Source: a virus. From it: a DNA stretch of 28,363 nt. The stretch lies in the IMG/VR virus record IMGVR_UViG_3300023223_001795, positions 1 through 28,363 of that record; one strand, 5' to 3'. Below the pieces are notes generated by a model. That model saw only the letters and a program-made list of their open reading frames with translations. It had not been told where the DNA came from and did not search any database. The position numbers were made by a program, and so were the translations under genes. Within the stretch, counting starts at the first letter, position 1. The number at the start of each line of letters is the position of its first letter. Positions 8,613 through 15,779 of this stretch are shown here, piece after piece.

Positions 8613-8819
8613 ATGAATATTCTAAGAGCATTGGCTAAAGTTCCAGAACTCATTTCCCTAATATTGTCAATTGGCAAGGCTATCAAAAGTGGGATTAGTG
8701 CCATAAAAATAGGCAAATTGGTCAAACGAATGGAGGGTGAAATTGAAAAAGCAACAGTCACAAAAAACACCACAGATTTGGAAAACATGTTTGTTAATCC
8801 TACTGGGCGCTCTAATTAG
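8613..8819 (+). CDS. Small amphipathic/membrane protein, candidate inner spanin component
   Basis: A 68-residue protein with GGGAG 7 nt before the ATG. Residues 10-35 are hydrophobic to amphipathic (VPELISLILSIGKAIKSG) and the rest is a charged helix ending in a polar tail. The last 77 bp overlap the next gene in another frame, an arrangement typical of Rz/Rz1 spanin pairs. It is shorter than most inner spanins (usually over 90 residues), so an accessory lysis role is also possible. Confidence 0.5.
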   Translation: MNILRALAKVPELISLILSIGKAIKSGISAIKIGKLVKRMEGEIEKATVTKNTTDLENMFVNPTGRSN

Positions 8820-9024
8820 TGGATGTTCCACAATGGGAGTCCCTCCAAATTGGAAACCTAAACTTTGGGTTGGTGATGCCAAAGTTCAGGGCCTTTCCAG
8901 AGCTCAAACAGGTGAAAAAATGCATTATGATGACGCTGCTTTTGACAGCATGTTTTGCATGTCCTCAGAGGACCTCTCCAAATTCCATGAGGTTTTTGTC
9001 CTTGGCTGTGAAAAGTGGAGATGA
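8743..9024 (+). CDS. Lipoprotein, candidate outer spanin
   Basis: A 93-residue lipoprotein read in a different frame from the preceding gene, which it overlaps by 77 bp. GGAGG at 8732-8736 touches a GTG at 8737 but lies 6 nt before the TTG at 8743, so TTG is the better start. The N-terminus is basic, then hydrophobic (CLLILLGALISGC): LISGC is a clear lipobox, so the mature protein starts with an acylated Cys and should sit in the outer membrane. The mature part has WKPKLWVGDAK and ends in MCSSEDLSKF-like residues plus GCEKWR, with three further Cys. Overlap with a small membrane protein and position before the endolysin suggest an outer spanin, though it is not Pro-rich like Rz1. Confidence 0.6.
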   Translation: MKKQQSQKTPQIWKTCLLILLGALISGCSTMGVPPNWKPKLWVGDAKVQGLSRAQTGEKMHYDDAAFDSMFCMSSEDLSKFHEVFVLGCEKWR

Positions 9025-9028
9025 AAAA

Positions 9029-9487
9029 ATGCAAATCTTAATCGATTATGCGATGAGGTTTAACAATACCCCTTATAGGTGGGGAGGGGATGACCCCATT
9101 GAAGGCTATGATTGTAGCGGGTTAGTTCAGGATATTTTAGCTAGCGTGGGCCAAGATCCACCAGGTGACCAAACTGCTCAGGGGTTATTTAATTTTTTTT
9201 CACAAAATGGCATAATTTTTGGGCCACACAAAACTATAAGTGACGCAGATGCGATTGGTGCAATAGCATTTTTCGGAAAAGGAAATGCCAGCATAAGTCA
9301 TGTGGGGTTTATTGTTAGTAATAGCCCTCTCAGGATGATTGAGGCCGGAGGTGGAGGGTCGCATACCCAGGACAAAAAGGACGCCGCCCGTCAAAACGCT
9401 TTTGTCAGAGTTCGGCCCGTTGGCTCACGCAAAGATATTATTGCTATAATCAGGCCTCACTATTTGATGATGCGCGGAAGGTATTGA
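9029..9487 (+). CDS. NlpC/P60-family endolysin
   Basis: A 152-residue cysteine peptidase-like enzyme expected to cut peptidoglycan peptides. The ATG at 9029 has GGAG 8 nt upstream; the frame extends further back but that stretch overlaps the lipoprotein gene and is not homologous. Family motifs: TPYRWGGDDPIEGYDCSG with nucleophile Cys29, and SHVGFIV with catalytic His91; a polar third residue is probably His112 in GGGSHT. There is no signal peptide, so release would rely on the holin candidate. Only the catalytic domain is present, which is the usual size for a single-domain phage lysin. Confidence 0.85.
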   Translation: MQILIDYAMRFNNTPYRWGGDDPIEGYDCSGLVQDILASVGQDPPGDQTAQGLFNFFSQNGIIFGPHKTISDADAIGAIAFFGKGNASISHVGFIVSNSPLRMIEAGGGGSHTQDKKDAARQNAFVRVRPVGSRKDIIAIIRPHYLMMRGRY

Positions 9488-9498
9488 GAGGCTAATTT

Positions 9499-9825
9499 GT
9501 GGCTGATATTGATAAACTCATTACAATTACTAAAAAAGCTACCCTCATAGCGGGTGAAACTAAAATAGTTGACAAAATACCACTTACAAAGTTCAAGGCT
9601 GTTGATTATTTGATAGCTCTTGAGAGTAATTCACTTTCAAAAGTTTTTAAAATATATGTACGCAAAAAAGGCAGCACAGTTAGTGATCAGTTGTTTGCAA
9701 AAAATGGTGATGCCATTGATATTGAGGCCAATCCAATCGTCAATGGCAGTGACTTTGAGCTTCAAATAATAAATAATGAAATCAATGGGCTTAACCTATC
9801 CTTTGTCAGGACTCTAATAATTTAG
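9499..9825 (+). CDS. Small beta-rich structural protein, unknown
   Basis: A 108-residue protein starting at GTG 9499 with only a weak GAGAG site upstream. The sequence alternates short strands (ATLIAGETKIVD, KVFKIYVRKKGS, FELQIINNEIN) and looks like one beta-sandwich domain, similar in style to small virion decoration or fibre-tip proteins. It stands between the endolysin and a long fibre-like gene, with 10 bp to the next gene. No family recognised. Confidence 0.6.
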   Translation: MADIDKLITITKKATLIAGETKIVDKIPLTKFKAVDYLIALESNSLSKVFKIYVRKKGSTVSDQLFAKNGDAIDIEANPIVNGSDFELQIINNEINGLNLSFVRTLII

Positions 9826-9835
9826 GAGTTTAAAA

Positions 9836-11023
9836 ATGAGACAACCATTTGGAGTAGAAAAAAGCATTAGGATTTTCAAAGAAAATTCCGACACTGATTT
9901 CTTTGATATTTTATTTGGCTCTGCTGCCCCGGGTGGGGATGGCGACGAGCAAGATGCAGCACCAATCGGATCGTTTTTTTCATTGAAAAGTGGAACAGCG
10001 TCTAAAGTTTTTCAAAAAATTAAAACTGCTGGGAATACAGGTGATTGGAGAGATATTGGCTCAACTATTCAGTTAGGGACATTTAGACCCGAAAAAATCC
10101 GAGTTGTCACTAGTGAGGCAGTAGGTAATGGCGTTAGGGATCTCACAGCTAGTCCTTTTACTGATGATGAAGCCCCACTTTTAGACGCATCTGATTTTGC
10201 AGTTGGTGAATTCATAATTGATGATTCAAATGGAGCTCCAGTTTTAAGAGAAGTGATAAACGTTTCAGCTCCAAACATCACACTGGCTTCACCTGACGCG
10301 AACCTAAACCCTCTTTTATCTGAAAACGACACATTCATAAGTCCTAATTATTTGCCTGACACTCCTGGTGACCAAGAGGGTCAAGCTATTGTGCAATTCA
10401 ACGGCACAATCATGGCAAAAGTGGGTGATGTAAACTGGAATTTTGCTGACGGGATTACTTTAAACGGAGCTATTGTTGATAGGAATGGCCCCGTTGTTGG
10501 GACTGACACCGTTCAAGTAGGTATGGAGAGGCTAGAGGGTGATTCAAAAGATGTCCACACAGCTCTTGGGATAGTGCGCGGTGCAATTAATTTTGGCTCT
10601 TTTGTAATTGGAATATTCACCGCAAACCTAACCTTAAAACCACTTCTCCAAAGAATTGAGGATCTATTTGGTCAACTACGTGGAGTTTCTGTCCCTGGGA
10701 TCACAGCATTAGCCACAGTTGATTCTGTGCTTGTTGATAATGTGAAAGCATGCAAATGGCTGATCCAAGCTTTTGAAGAAGCAAACCCATCGAGAGTAAA
10801 AAGTTCAGAGATATATGCAATGCACAATGGCACAGCGTCTGCTGATGCAGATGACGTGGATGATAATGAAAGTTCAATACTAAAATTCGTTCCTAGTTTC
10901 AATCTAACCCTGTCAGTCGATATTAATGGGGTCGGAGCTGCTCAAGTCATGAGATTGAGAGCCTCGAGTTCTACTGCTGGGGTCACCGTCACTGTTAGGC
11001 GAATTGAAGTGAGGGTAAGCTAA
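9836..11023 (+). CDS. Tail-fibre-like protein, 395 residues
   Basis: ATG at 9836 with AGGAG 8 nt upstream. Residues 20-25 (TDFFDI) followed by a Gly/Asp-rich hinge (APGGDGDEQ) resemble the N-terminal DFFDI-hinge of the 707-residue adhesin. Residues 45-75 (GSFFSLKSGTASKVFQKIKT, then GDWRDIGS) match a module commonly seen in phage fibre and appendage proteins. The rest is beta-rich with a helical segment near 240-310 and ends in a strand-rich domain. Likely an accessory virion appendage; family of the C-terminal half not recognised. Confidence 0.6.
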   Translation: MRQPFGVEKSIRIFKENSDTDFFDILFGSAAPGGDGDEQDAAPIGSFFSLKSGTASKVFQKIKTAGNTGDWRDIGSTIQLGTFRPEKIRVVTSEAVGNGVRDLTASPFTDDEAPLLDASDFAVGEFIIDDSNGAPVLREVINVSAPNITLASPDANLNPLLSENDTFISPNYLPDTPGDQEGQAIVQFNGTIMAKVGDVNWNFADGITLNGAIVDRNGPVVGTDTVQVGMERLEGDSKDVHTALGIVRGAINFGSFVIGIFTANLTLKPLLQRIEDLFGQLRGVSVPGITALATVDSVLVDNVKACKWLIQAFEEANPSRVKSSEIYAMHNGTASADADDVDDNESSILKFVPSFNLTLSVDINGVGAAQVMRLRASSSTAGVTVTVRRIEVRVS

Positions 11024-11034
11024 AAGGATAGCAA

Positions 11035-11595
11035 GTGGCCTTTGATAGAAACAAAGCCTGGGAGACTAGTGACGACGGCATCATTCTAGAGGATGGCACT
11101 TGGCTCACATCTGGAGCTGCAGATCCAACTCATGATGCGAATGTGGGTGATAGATATTGGAAAACAAATGGGACTACGTGGTTTTTTAATACTGCCTTAG
11201 AATGGGAAGAGGCCGTCACCCTTGGAACCGTTGGCACACCTACAAATTTTCAGCTTTCCTGGGCAATTCAAGATTTTCCATATTTAGAGGCCGATAGCTC
11301 GTCTTTTATTGTGAAAGCCAGATTTCAATTTGACGGAACTGATGAGACCCCTGCACCCACTACAATAGAATGTGTTGCAGCAATGGAGTCAGGAGAGGGG
11401 CAGGTTCGAGTTTTTGATTTGACCAATGGAAATGTAATAGCCACCTCAGCTCTATTTAGCAATACAGTAATTCAAGTAGTTGACTTAGGTGCTATAACTA
11501 ATTTACCTACAGCTGAGGCAGTTTTTGAAATGCAAGCTGCACACAATCCGTCAAATCCAGGAAAAGTTAGATTTAGCTCCGTGAGGTTTTTATGA
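11035..11595 (+). CDS. Fibre-like beta-rich protein, 186 residues
   Basis: GTG start at 11035 with AAGGA upstream. Residues 30-60 read DANVGDRYWKTNGTTWFF, a short strand-turn-strand module related in style to fibre hinge modules. The remaining 120 residues look like one beta-sandwich domain (VKARFQFDGTDE, ECVAAMESGEGQVRVFDL), similar to receptor-binding jelly rolls. The stop overlaps the next start (ATGA at 11592), so the two genes are probably coupled. No named family. Confidence 0.58.
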   Translation: MAFDRNKAWETSDDGIILEDGTWLTSGAADPTHDANVGDRYWKTNGTTWFFNTALEWEEAVTLGTVGTPTNFQLSWAIQDFPYLEADSSSFIVKARFQFDGTDETPAPTTIECVAAMESGEGQVRVFDLTNGNVIATSALFSNTVIQVVDLGAITNLPTAEAVFEMQAAHNPSNPGKVRFSSVRFL

Positions 11596-12044
11596 TTTTT
11601 GATTATCACGCCAGAGTAAGGTGTGACCCATTAATAGGTCAGTGGCACTATTTCATGAAAATCCAAACAGGAAATATTGATGAAAATCAAGGATGTGAAA
11701 CTCACACAGGAGAAACGGTTTCCCATTTTGCTATTGAATTAAAAGAGCTCAATGTCCCTACTTGTGTCATGAATAATCCCACCAATCTTGACATAAAAAC
11801 GAATGTGGGAGGCGCCATAGTTGATGATATTTATACAGTTACTGCAGACGGCACTGACAAAAAATATATAAAAATTTCCATAGCAAGGGATGACACAACA
11901 AAAGCTCTTGAAATTTTTGCTTTTGAAAAAACCACTGATGAATATGGGAATTTGCCAGCAGGGAAAACTCTTGAAAAAGATTTAAAGGAATTCTCAGTAA
12001 TTGCTGCAGGCACTGTTTTAGTTTTAGAACAGAATTGGATCTAA
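11592..12044 (+). CDS. Hypothetical protein, 150 residues, probable virion accessory
   Basis: ATG overlaps the preceding stop; GAGG lies 5 nt upstream. The N-terminus (MIFDYHARVRCDPLIGQW) contains the first of three Cys. The sequence has strands and a charged, helical C-terminal half with EFSVIAAGTVLVLEQNW at the end. It has no membrane segment or signal peptide. It lies in a run of fibre-like genes and is followed 3 bp later by a small coiled-coil gene. Function not recognised. Confidence 0.55.
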   Translation: MIFDYHARVRCDPLIGQWHYFMKIQTGNIDENQGCETHTGETVSHFAIELKELNVPTCVMNNPTNLDIKTNVGGAIVDDIYTVTADGTDKKYIKISIARDDTTKALEIFAFEKTTDEYGNLPAGKTLEKDLKEFSVIAAGTVLVLEQNWI

Positions 12045-12047
12045 AAA

Positions 12048-12230
12048 ATGGCAACACCAGTAAGTCAAAATTCAAGTTTAGCTGAGCAGGCAAAAACTGA
12101 AATAATAGCTGCGTCAAACCTCGCTCAATTGAAATCTGCGTGCCGGACTCTAGTTAGGGCTGTGAAGAGACTTGAAAGGAAAAATGAAAACCTGAGAGCT
12201 AGAATTAAGAGAATGAGGAGTAGAGAATAA
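12048..12230 (+). CDS. Small basic coiled-coil protein
   Basis: A 60-residue protein. The N-terminal 20 residues are polar; residues 25-60 form one strongly basic helix (VKRLERKNENLRARIKRMRSRE) with heptad-like leucines. Its stop codon directly abuts the next ATG at 12231, so they are cotranslated. Possible roles are a trimerisation or capping piece for neighbouring fibres; this is inference. Confidence 0.5.
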   Translation: MATPVSQNSSLAEQAKTEIIAASNLAQLKSACRTLVRAVKRLERKNENLRARIKRMRSRE

Positions 12231-12752
12231 ATGGGTGATTTTATCCGAAAAGTGGGTGAGCCATTAAAGCTCAATGCCACACTTGGGAGTGAGGATACTG
12301 ATAAATTTATCCAAGCTGAGCTCCGTGATGCAGTTGGTGCATTGTTGGCACCACCAACTCAAGCGGTACCTCACATATCAGAGGGCTTTCATTTAGACAT
12401 CACTCGATTAATGCCTGACATACAAAGTGTTTTTGTTAAGTATAGGGTTTTTAATGACGCTTCATTTACTGAACGCGCCTGTGAATTTCCTGTTAAAACT
12501 GATATTTTTAGAAGAGATGCAATTCAGGAGGCCATTGATAAATTGTTAGTAGAATCTAGAAAATCAGATTTCACATCAACCGTGTTGGATGAGGATGCTT
12601 TTTCAACTAAAATCATGGATGATGATGAGGTCCAATCCATGGTCTCTGATAAGGAGGACATGACAGCTCAAGTTAGTGATGATGATGCCTTAGAGTCCAC
12701 TGTAAGTGACCCTGATGCTCTTGAAACAAAAGTGGGGGACTGTAATGATTGA
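12231..12752 (+). CDS. Beta-domain protein with six Asp-periodic decapeptide repeats
   Basis: A 173-residue protein; GAGGAG lies about 10 nt before the ATG. Residues 1-110 look like an immunoglobulin-like beta sandwich (GEPLKLNATL, FHLDITRLMPDIQSVFVKYR). From residue 114 to the end the sequence repeats every ten residues with Asp at 120, 130, 140, 150, 160 and 170: for example STVLDEDAFS, TKIMDDDEVQ and TAQVSDDDAL. Each unit is a short alternating strand followed by an acidic turn, suggesting a beta-roll or trimeric beta-prism stalk, perhaps calcium-bound. The end overlaps the next gene by 8 bp. In this context it is probably a fibre or decoration protein. Confidence 0.62.
   Translation: MGDFIRKVGEPLKLNATLGSEDTDKFIQAELRDAVGALLAPPTQAVPHISEGFHLDITRLMPDIQSVFVKYRVFNDASFTERACEFPVKTDIFRRDAIQEAIDKLLVESRKSDFTSTVLDEDAFSTKIMDDDEVQSMVSDKEDMTAQVSDDDALESTVSDPDALETKVGDCND
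12570..12749 (+). repeat. Six degenerate 30-bp units coding decapeptide repeats
   Basis: Six in-frame 30-bp units encode residues 114-173 of the protein above. The repeats are conserved mainly at protein level (hydrophobic at positions 7 or so, Asp at a fixed position, then acidic), while the DNA is diverged apart from recurrent GATGATGA blocks. This argues for selection on a repeated fold and against recent slippage. Confidence 0.75.
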
Positions 12753-13089
12753 CGTTGTTCAAGGTGAAAAACAGAGATTTTTGATTGACCTAATTTCTAA
12801 AAAAACTGGGAAACCATTTGATCTCACTGGAAATGATGAGATTGAGGTGTGTTTCAAAGCTGGTACCACAATTCTCAAAAAATTGAGAACTGCGACTGAT
12901 GTGACTGTGATAGGGAGCCCTCTTTTAGGTCAAATTGAAGCTTTCATTTTAAAGGATGAATCACCAACTTTTGCACCGGCTGAGGATGGACTCACTGTGA
13001 CCACAGTTACTTTTCCAGGGGATGATGTAAAAATAGCTATTGAAATTGATGCTTTCAGAGTTGTTGAAAACCCTTGTAATCCAACGTAG
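12745..13089 (+). CDS. Small beta-rich protein, last gene of the rightward structural block
   Basis: A 114-residue protein. An in-frame upstream ATG exists at 12706, but the ATG at 12745 has GGGGGA 6 nt upstream and gives the sensible N-terminus MIDVVQGEKQRFLIDL; the upstream part would only read the repeat DNA in another frame. The protein resembles a beta-sandwich seen in phage capsid or fibre decorations (DEIEVCFKAGTTILKKL, DDVKIAIEIDAFRVV). It ends 2 bp from the end of the convergent minus-strand gene with no recognisable terminator between them. Confidence 0.58.
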   Translation: MIDVVQGEKQRFLIDLISKKTGKPFDLTGNDEIEVCFKAGTTILKKLRTATDVTVIGSPLLGQIEAFILKDESPTFAPAEDGLTVTTVTFPGDDVKIAIEIDAFRVVENPCNPT

Positions 13090-13091
13090 AA

Positions 13092-13904
13092 TTAAAGATT
13101 ATATTTTTGAATTAATAGAAGTTCCCACAATTTCCCAATCCAATGTGGGACCTTGTCATTTCCTGCATGTTTTTTAGAAAAATATCTATTAAAAGCAGCC
13201 CTTGGCTTTGTTTGAATCACCAGTTTTGTGAATTTTTTTGTTAGGAAAGTGGGTTGATAATCCTGGGCCTCCATGTTTCTCACAACGTTTTTCACAAGGG
13301 ATGAATTCAGACCATTTGACGGGGGATCCTCCCTTTTTAATCTCATTAAATCTAATTTCACATCACCTAGCTCAAATAGGTCTCCTAATACCCTGAGAGG
13401 CCAGTTAGTTTTGAGTCTACGGGCTCTACGGAAAAAAACGATGTGATGAGGTTGTATGAATTCCCAAGGCTTAAAATCACGCTCTACGTATTCTTTTTTA
13501 CAAATCCTGACACTGTGTTTCCTGACTGCACTCAGAGCATGGGTGGCATACCTTTCACCCATACAAATAAAAATTGCAGGGCATCCAAAAGTCATTTGGT
13601 CTCTATTGCATGATTGATTATTGATTATATCCCGGTAGAAAATCCCATTTTTCATCCTAGCCCAGTAAAAATCCTGGAACCCATTAACCTTTCGAGTGGT
13701 GAGTTTGTTGAGTTTTTTTAGGGCATAGGTTACAGCCCCTGTGTGATGGACTGTGTCACCAAAATTATCCTTAAAATGGCGTTCGTCTGAGATGTGGTGA
13801 TAGCGTATCCCATATAATGGCCGCCACCACCCTTTGAAAAGTTCAGAAATCACATGATCAAGTGCATAATGACCAACCTGAGCAGTCATGTCATCCTCAT
13901 TCAT
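13092..13904 (-). CDS. Unknown protein, 270 residues
   Basis: The ATG is at 13904 on the minus strand. The sequence is basic and rich in aromatic and His residues, without membrane segments. Notable stretches are HHISDERHFKDNFGDTVHHT (about 36-55), a region with Cys (QSCNRDQMTFGCPAIFICMG, about 97-116) and a C-terminal FNRYFSKKHAGNDKVP, which reads like a conserved terminal motif. It is the last gene of the leftward block and converges with the structural genes. I do not recognise the family; dense His/Arg/Trp content would suit an enzyme or nucleic-acid-binding protein, but this is not shown. Confidence 0.55.
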   Translation of the reverse strand: MNEDDMTAQVGHYALDHVISELFKGWWRPLYGIRYHHISDERHFKDNFGDTVHHTGAVTYALKKLNKLTTRKVNGFQDFYWARMKNGIFYRDIINNQSCNRDQMTFGCPAIFICMGERYATHALSAVRKHSVRICKKEYVERDFKPWEFIQPHHIVFFRRARRLKTNWPLRVLGDLFELGDVKLDLMRLKREDPPSNGLNSSLVKNVVRNMEAQDYQPTFLTKKFTKLVIQTKPRAAFNRYFSKKHAGNDKVPHWIGKLWELLLIQKYNL

Positions 13905-13926
13905 TTTTTGAGTTTAGCACAGAGGT

Positions 13927-14283
13927 CTAAGCAGATGCGGCCTGCTCTACTTGAGCTCCCTTTTCATATGCTTTGCATAAATCCTGCAAATGGGCAAATG
14001 AGCGTTTCCCTCTCATTGTGACAGCCATTGCCTCTTGTATGATCTTTTGTCCAAGAGCCTCTTGAGAATCACCGTGCAGGGGCCTCAGTGGATTGTCATG
14101 GTCTAATGGGTCTGGACCTTTGGTTTGGACTGGTGGTTTGATTTCAGCGGGTTTTTTTGTAGTCGTTTTTACTGCATTCTTTTTGTCGGCCTTCGCTTTT
14201 TTAGCTGCAGCCTTTTTATCAGCGGCTGCTTTTTTAGCTGCTGCTTTTTCAGCCTTTTTGTCATCATTATTTTTGTTTGACAT
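13927..14283 (-). CDS. Lys/Ala-rich histone-H1-like protein
   Basis: A 118-residue protein. Residues 8-45 are almost entirely Lys and Ala in KKAAADKKAAAKKAKADKK-type repeats, like the tails of bacterial histone H1-like (Hc1, AlgP-type) proteins. A Pro-rich linker (KPAEIKPPVQTKGPDPLD) follows, then a compact helical C-terminal part of about 50 residues (EALGQKIIQEAMAV, AHLQDLCKAYEKG). The tail should bind DNA or RNA non-specifically; the C-terminal domain may bind a partner. It stands 22 bp from the 270-residue gene and 11 bp from the lipoprotein-like gene, in the same direction. Confidence 0.6.
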   Translation of the reverse strand: MSNKNNDDKKAEKAAAKKAAADKKAAAKKAKADKKNAVKTTTKKPAEIKPPVQTKGPDPLDHDNPLRPLHGDSQEALGQKIIQEAMAVTMRGKRSFAHLQDLCKAYEKGAQVEQAASA

Positions 14284-14294
14284 ATTTTCTCCGA

Positions 14295-14549
14295 TTAAAG
14301 CTCTAATTCGAGTCTGTTTTTTTTATGGCCACAATAGCATTTCCAGTTATTTTTTTTGGAAAACTCATACCCGGCATCAGTACAGGCCAAAGTGCACTCT
14401 CTTTTGCCCCATTTCCTACTGGGCTCAACTTTAGAGTTGCATCCACATGAAAGGACCACAAAAATCAGTACTAAGGCAATGGCAAAAGCCCAAATTCCAT
14501 TAGAAATCTTAGAGACTGCTTGTCTAGTTTGACTCTGATTTGATTTCAT
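14295..14549 (-). CDS. Small Cys-rich membrane-anchored or lipoprotein-like protein
   Basis: An 84-residue protein whose ATG overlaps the end of the upstream gene by 26 bp. Residues 17-35 form one hydrophobic segment (ISNGIWAFAIALVLIFVVL) ending in SCGC, which may be a non-canonical lipobox. The outer part has four Cys (CTLAC and CYC) compatible with two disulfides. With a 16-residue basic/polar N-terminus it would face the periplasm. GGGGA lies about 9 nt upstream. No family recognised; could be an exclusion or lysis accessory protein. Confidence 0.5.
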   Translation of the reverse strand: MKSNQSQTRQAVSKISNGIWAFAIALVLIFVVLSCGCNSKVEPSRKWGKRECTLACTDAGYEFSKKNNWKCYCGHKKNRLELEL

Positions 14550-14793
14550 TGAGTTTTTCCCCTTTGAGTTTAGATTTTTTTAAAAAATCCATATATTCAG
14601 TATACTGACCGGATGTGATTCTCTGAAAATAGGTAATCACAACATCCCTTGAATCTATTCCATAATGGTCTGCCACTTTTTGACATGTGGCGCCAAGAGG
14701 GAAAACTTGGCAGTCAGTATCAACCGCCCACCCTCCCTCAATAGGTATGGCTTTGTGTCTAAATGCCTTGAAACAAAAATAAAAATAATTCAA
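14524..14793 (-). CDS. Hypothetical protein, 89 residues
   Basis: Read from TTG at 14793, which overlaps the upstream stop codon (TTGA), with a weak GGGGA about 9 nt upstream. Aromatic N-terminus (NYFYFCFKAF), then GGWAVDTDCQVFPLGATCQ, a helix-turn-helix-like stretch (KVADHYGIDSRDVVITYF) and a charged C-terminal helix. A DNA-binding role is possible from the middle region but weakly supported. Confidence 0.45.
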   Translation of the reverse strand: MNYFYFCFKAFRHKAIPIEGGWAVDTDCQVFPLGATCQKVADHYGIDSRDVVITYFQRITSGQYTEYMDFLKKSKLKGEKLNEIKSESN

Positions 14794-15044
14794 TGAGTTT
14801 CATCCCCGTTTGTTTCAGACTCCTCTGGTATAATCCCATCCTCATTCACATCCGAAAAATGCTCTCTTAAAATTTTGACCAAATACTGATTTTTTACAAA
14901 TCCCTGATGTTTACAAAATTTTACAATTCTATCTGAAAGCTCTCTCTCAATTGCTAAAACATGACTTGAGGTTTCATTATTAAAAGACCTTTTTTTTGGG
15001 CCTCTTCTAGGTGTTTCATCAATATTCTCAGTTGTATTTTCCAT
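14790..15044 (-). CDS. Small protein, possible DNA-binding
   Basis: An 84-residue protein starting at 15044 with a GGGAGGGA site upstream. A basic PRRGPKKRSFN stretch (about 12-22) is followed by two predicted helices (AIERELSDRIVKFCKHQG and QYLVKILREHF), an arrangement like ribbon-helix-helix or small HTH proteins, and an acidic tail. It lies 11 bp after the restored stop of the VRR-NUC gene. Evidence for function is weak. Confidence 0.45.
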   Translation of the reverse strand: MENTTENIDETPRRGPKKRSFNNETSSHVLAIERELSDRIVKFCKHQGFVKNQYLVKILREHFSDVNEDGIIPEESETNGDETH

Positions 15045-15055
15045 TCCATCCCTCC

Positions 15056-15471
15056 CTAAATCATTTCTCCCAATATTTCAATAACATCCTCTAGTGAGGA
15101 CGCCACGCCGGCTATACCACCACAGGCGCGGACATTGTCCAAAAACTGTTTTTGCTCAATCGCATGTTTCCAAGCCTTTTCAATCCCTGGTGTTGGCCTA
15201 AATCCCCTGGCTGTATACCGAAACCATTGTTTTTTGGCCTCTGGGGTTTTGACCTCAATTGCAAAAAAAAACCTTGTGGTCCAATCACACCCAAGATGTC
15301 AGAGACTCCCCTTATAGAATATCTTTTGAGGGTCCTCCACTTTTTCCTGGCAGTATCATAGGTGCCAGTGGTTTTCTGATGCCAACAAAAAATTTTTTTC
15401 ATCCAAAGCCAATCCAAAATACAGTTTTGGATGTCTCTCTCAGTGGATTTTCCAGTCAAATTAGTCATCAT
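15056..15471 (-). pseudogene. VRR-NUC nuclease with frame break at a homopolymer
   Basis: From ATG 15471 the first 69 residues give STERDIQNCILDWL, a helix, then RGVSDILGVIGPQGFF, the front half of a VRR-NUC PD-(D/E)xK nuclease (catalytic Asp58). The annotated frame then leaves the family: it continues with LQLRSKPQRP and ends at 15112. In the -1 frame after the T9 run the family resumes exactly: FAIEVKTPEAKKQ (Glu73 and Lys75), QFLDNVRACGGIAGVASSLED, ending at 15056. The joined product would be 138 residues, normal for the phage-type standalone nuclease, which acts on branched or structured DNA. Causes: a one-base deletion in sequence or assembly, a true mutation, or programmed slippage on U UUU UUU. 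Confidence 0.8.
15263..15271 (-). other. Homopolymer slip site in the VRR-NUC gene
   Basis: Nine A on the plus strand (nine U in the mRNA), directly where the nuclease frame breaks. Ten U, or a -1 slip, would restore the family sequence between FF and AIEVK. The run contains the slippery heptamer U UUU UUU. Confidence 0.8.
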
Positions 15472-15698
15472 GCTTTGAATTTATTTTGGTTTTCACCATC
15501 TTTTTCAAGGGCCTCGACTCTCTTATTGAGAGAATCTATCTCAGCTTTTAACCTATTGTTTCTATTGAGTAAAACCCCAAAAGTGCTTTGAATGTGGCGA
15601 AACATTTCTCTCCAATAGGCATTATGGCTAGACCAATGGCCCTGTTTTAAAAGAGTGGTGAATTTTTTGATGTGTTTATGTTCTGGTGTTTGGCTCAT
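15468..15698 (-). CDS. Small coiled-coil protein
   Basis: The preferred start is the ATG at 15698, which has AAGGA 7 nt upstream; an in-frame ATG at 15752 lacks a ribosome-binding site. The 76-residue product begins MSQTPEHKHIKKF, has Trp/Tyr-rich helical residues (GHWSSHNAYWREMFRHIQS), and ends in a coiled coil (LNRNNRLKAEIDSLNKRVEALEK, split across 45-67). The stop overlaps the start of the nuclease gene (ATGA), so they are coupled; it may be a nuclease partner. Confidence 0.55.
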   Translation of the reverse strand: MSQTPEHKHIKKFTTLLKQGHWSSHNAYWREMFRHIQSTFGVLLNRNNRLKAEIDSLNKRVEALEKDGENQNKFKA

Positions 15699-15779
15699 TC
15701 CAGTTTCCTTTGGGTTTCCATCCCTTAATAGTCCTTTTGTTGTATTGAACATTTTTCAGAAAATCAAGTGGGGTGGGTC

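Noticed and set aside
12654-13904. The hexapeptide DMTAQV occurs both in the decapeptide-repeat protein and at the N-terminus of the minus-strand 270-residue protein, with 17 of 20 matching bases in inverted orientation.
   Set aside because: A six-residue match among this many residues is expected about once by chance, and the flanking sequence does not match.
14093-14434. 113-codon plus-strand frame with Phe/Leu/Ala-rich hydrophobic sequence.
   Set aside because: It is the complement of the Lys/Ala repeat region, which produces an artificially hydrophobic product.
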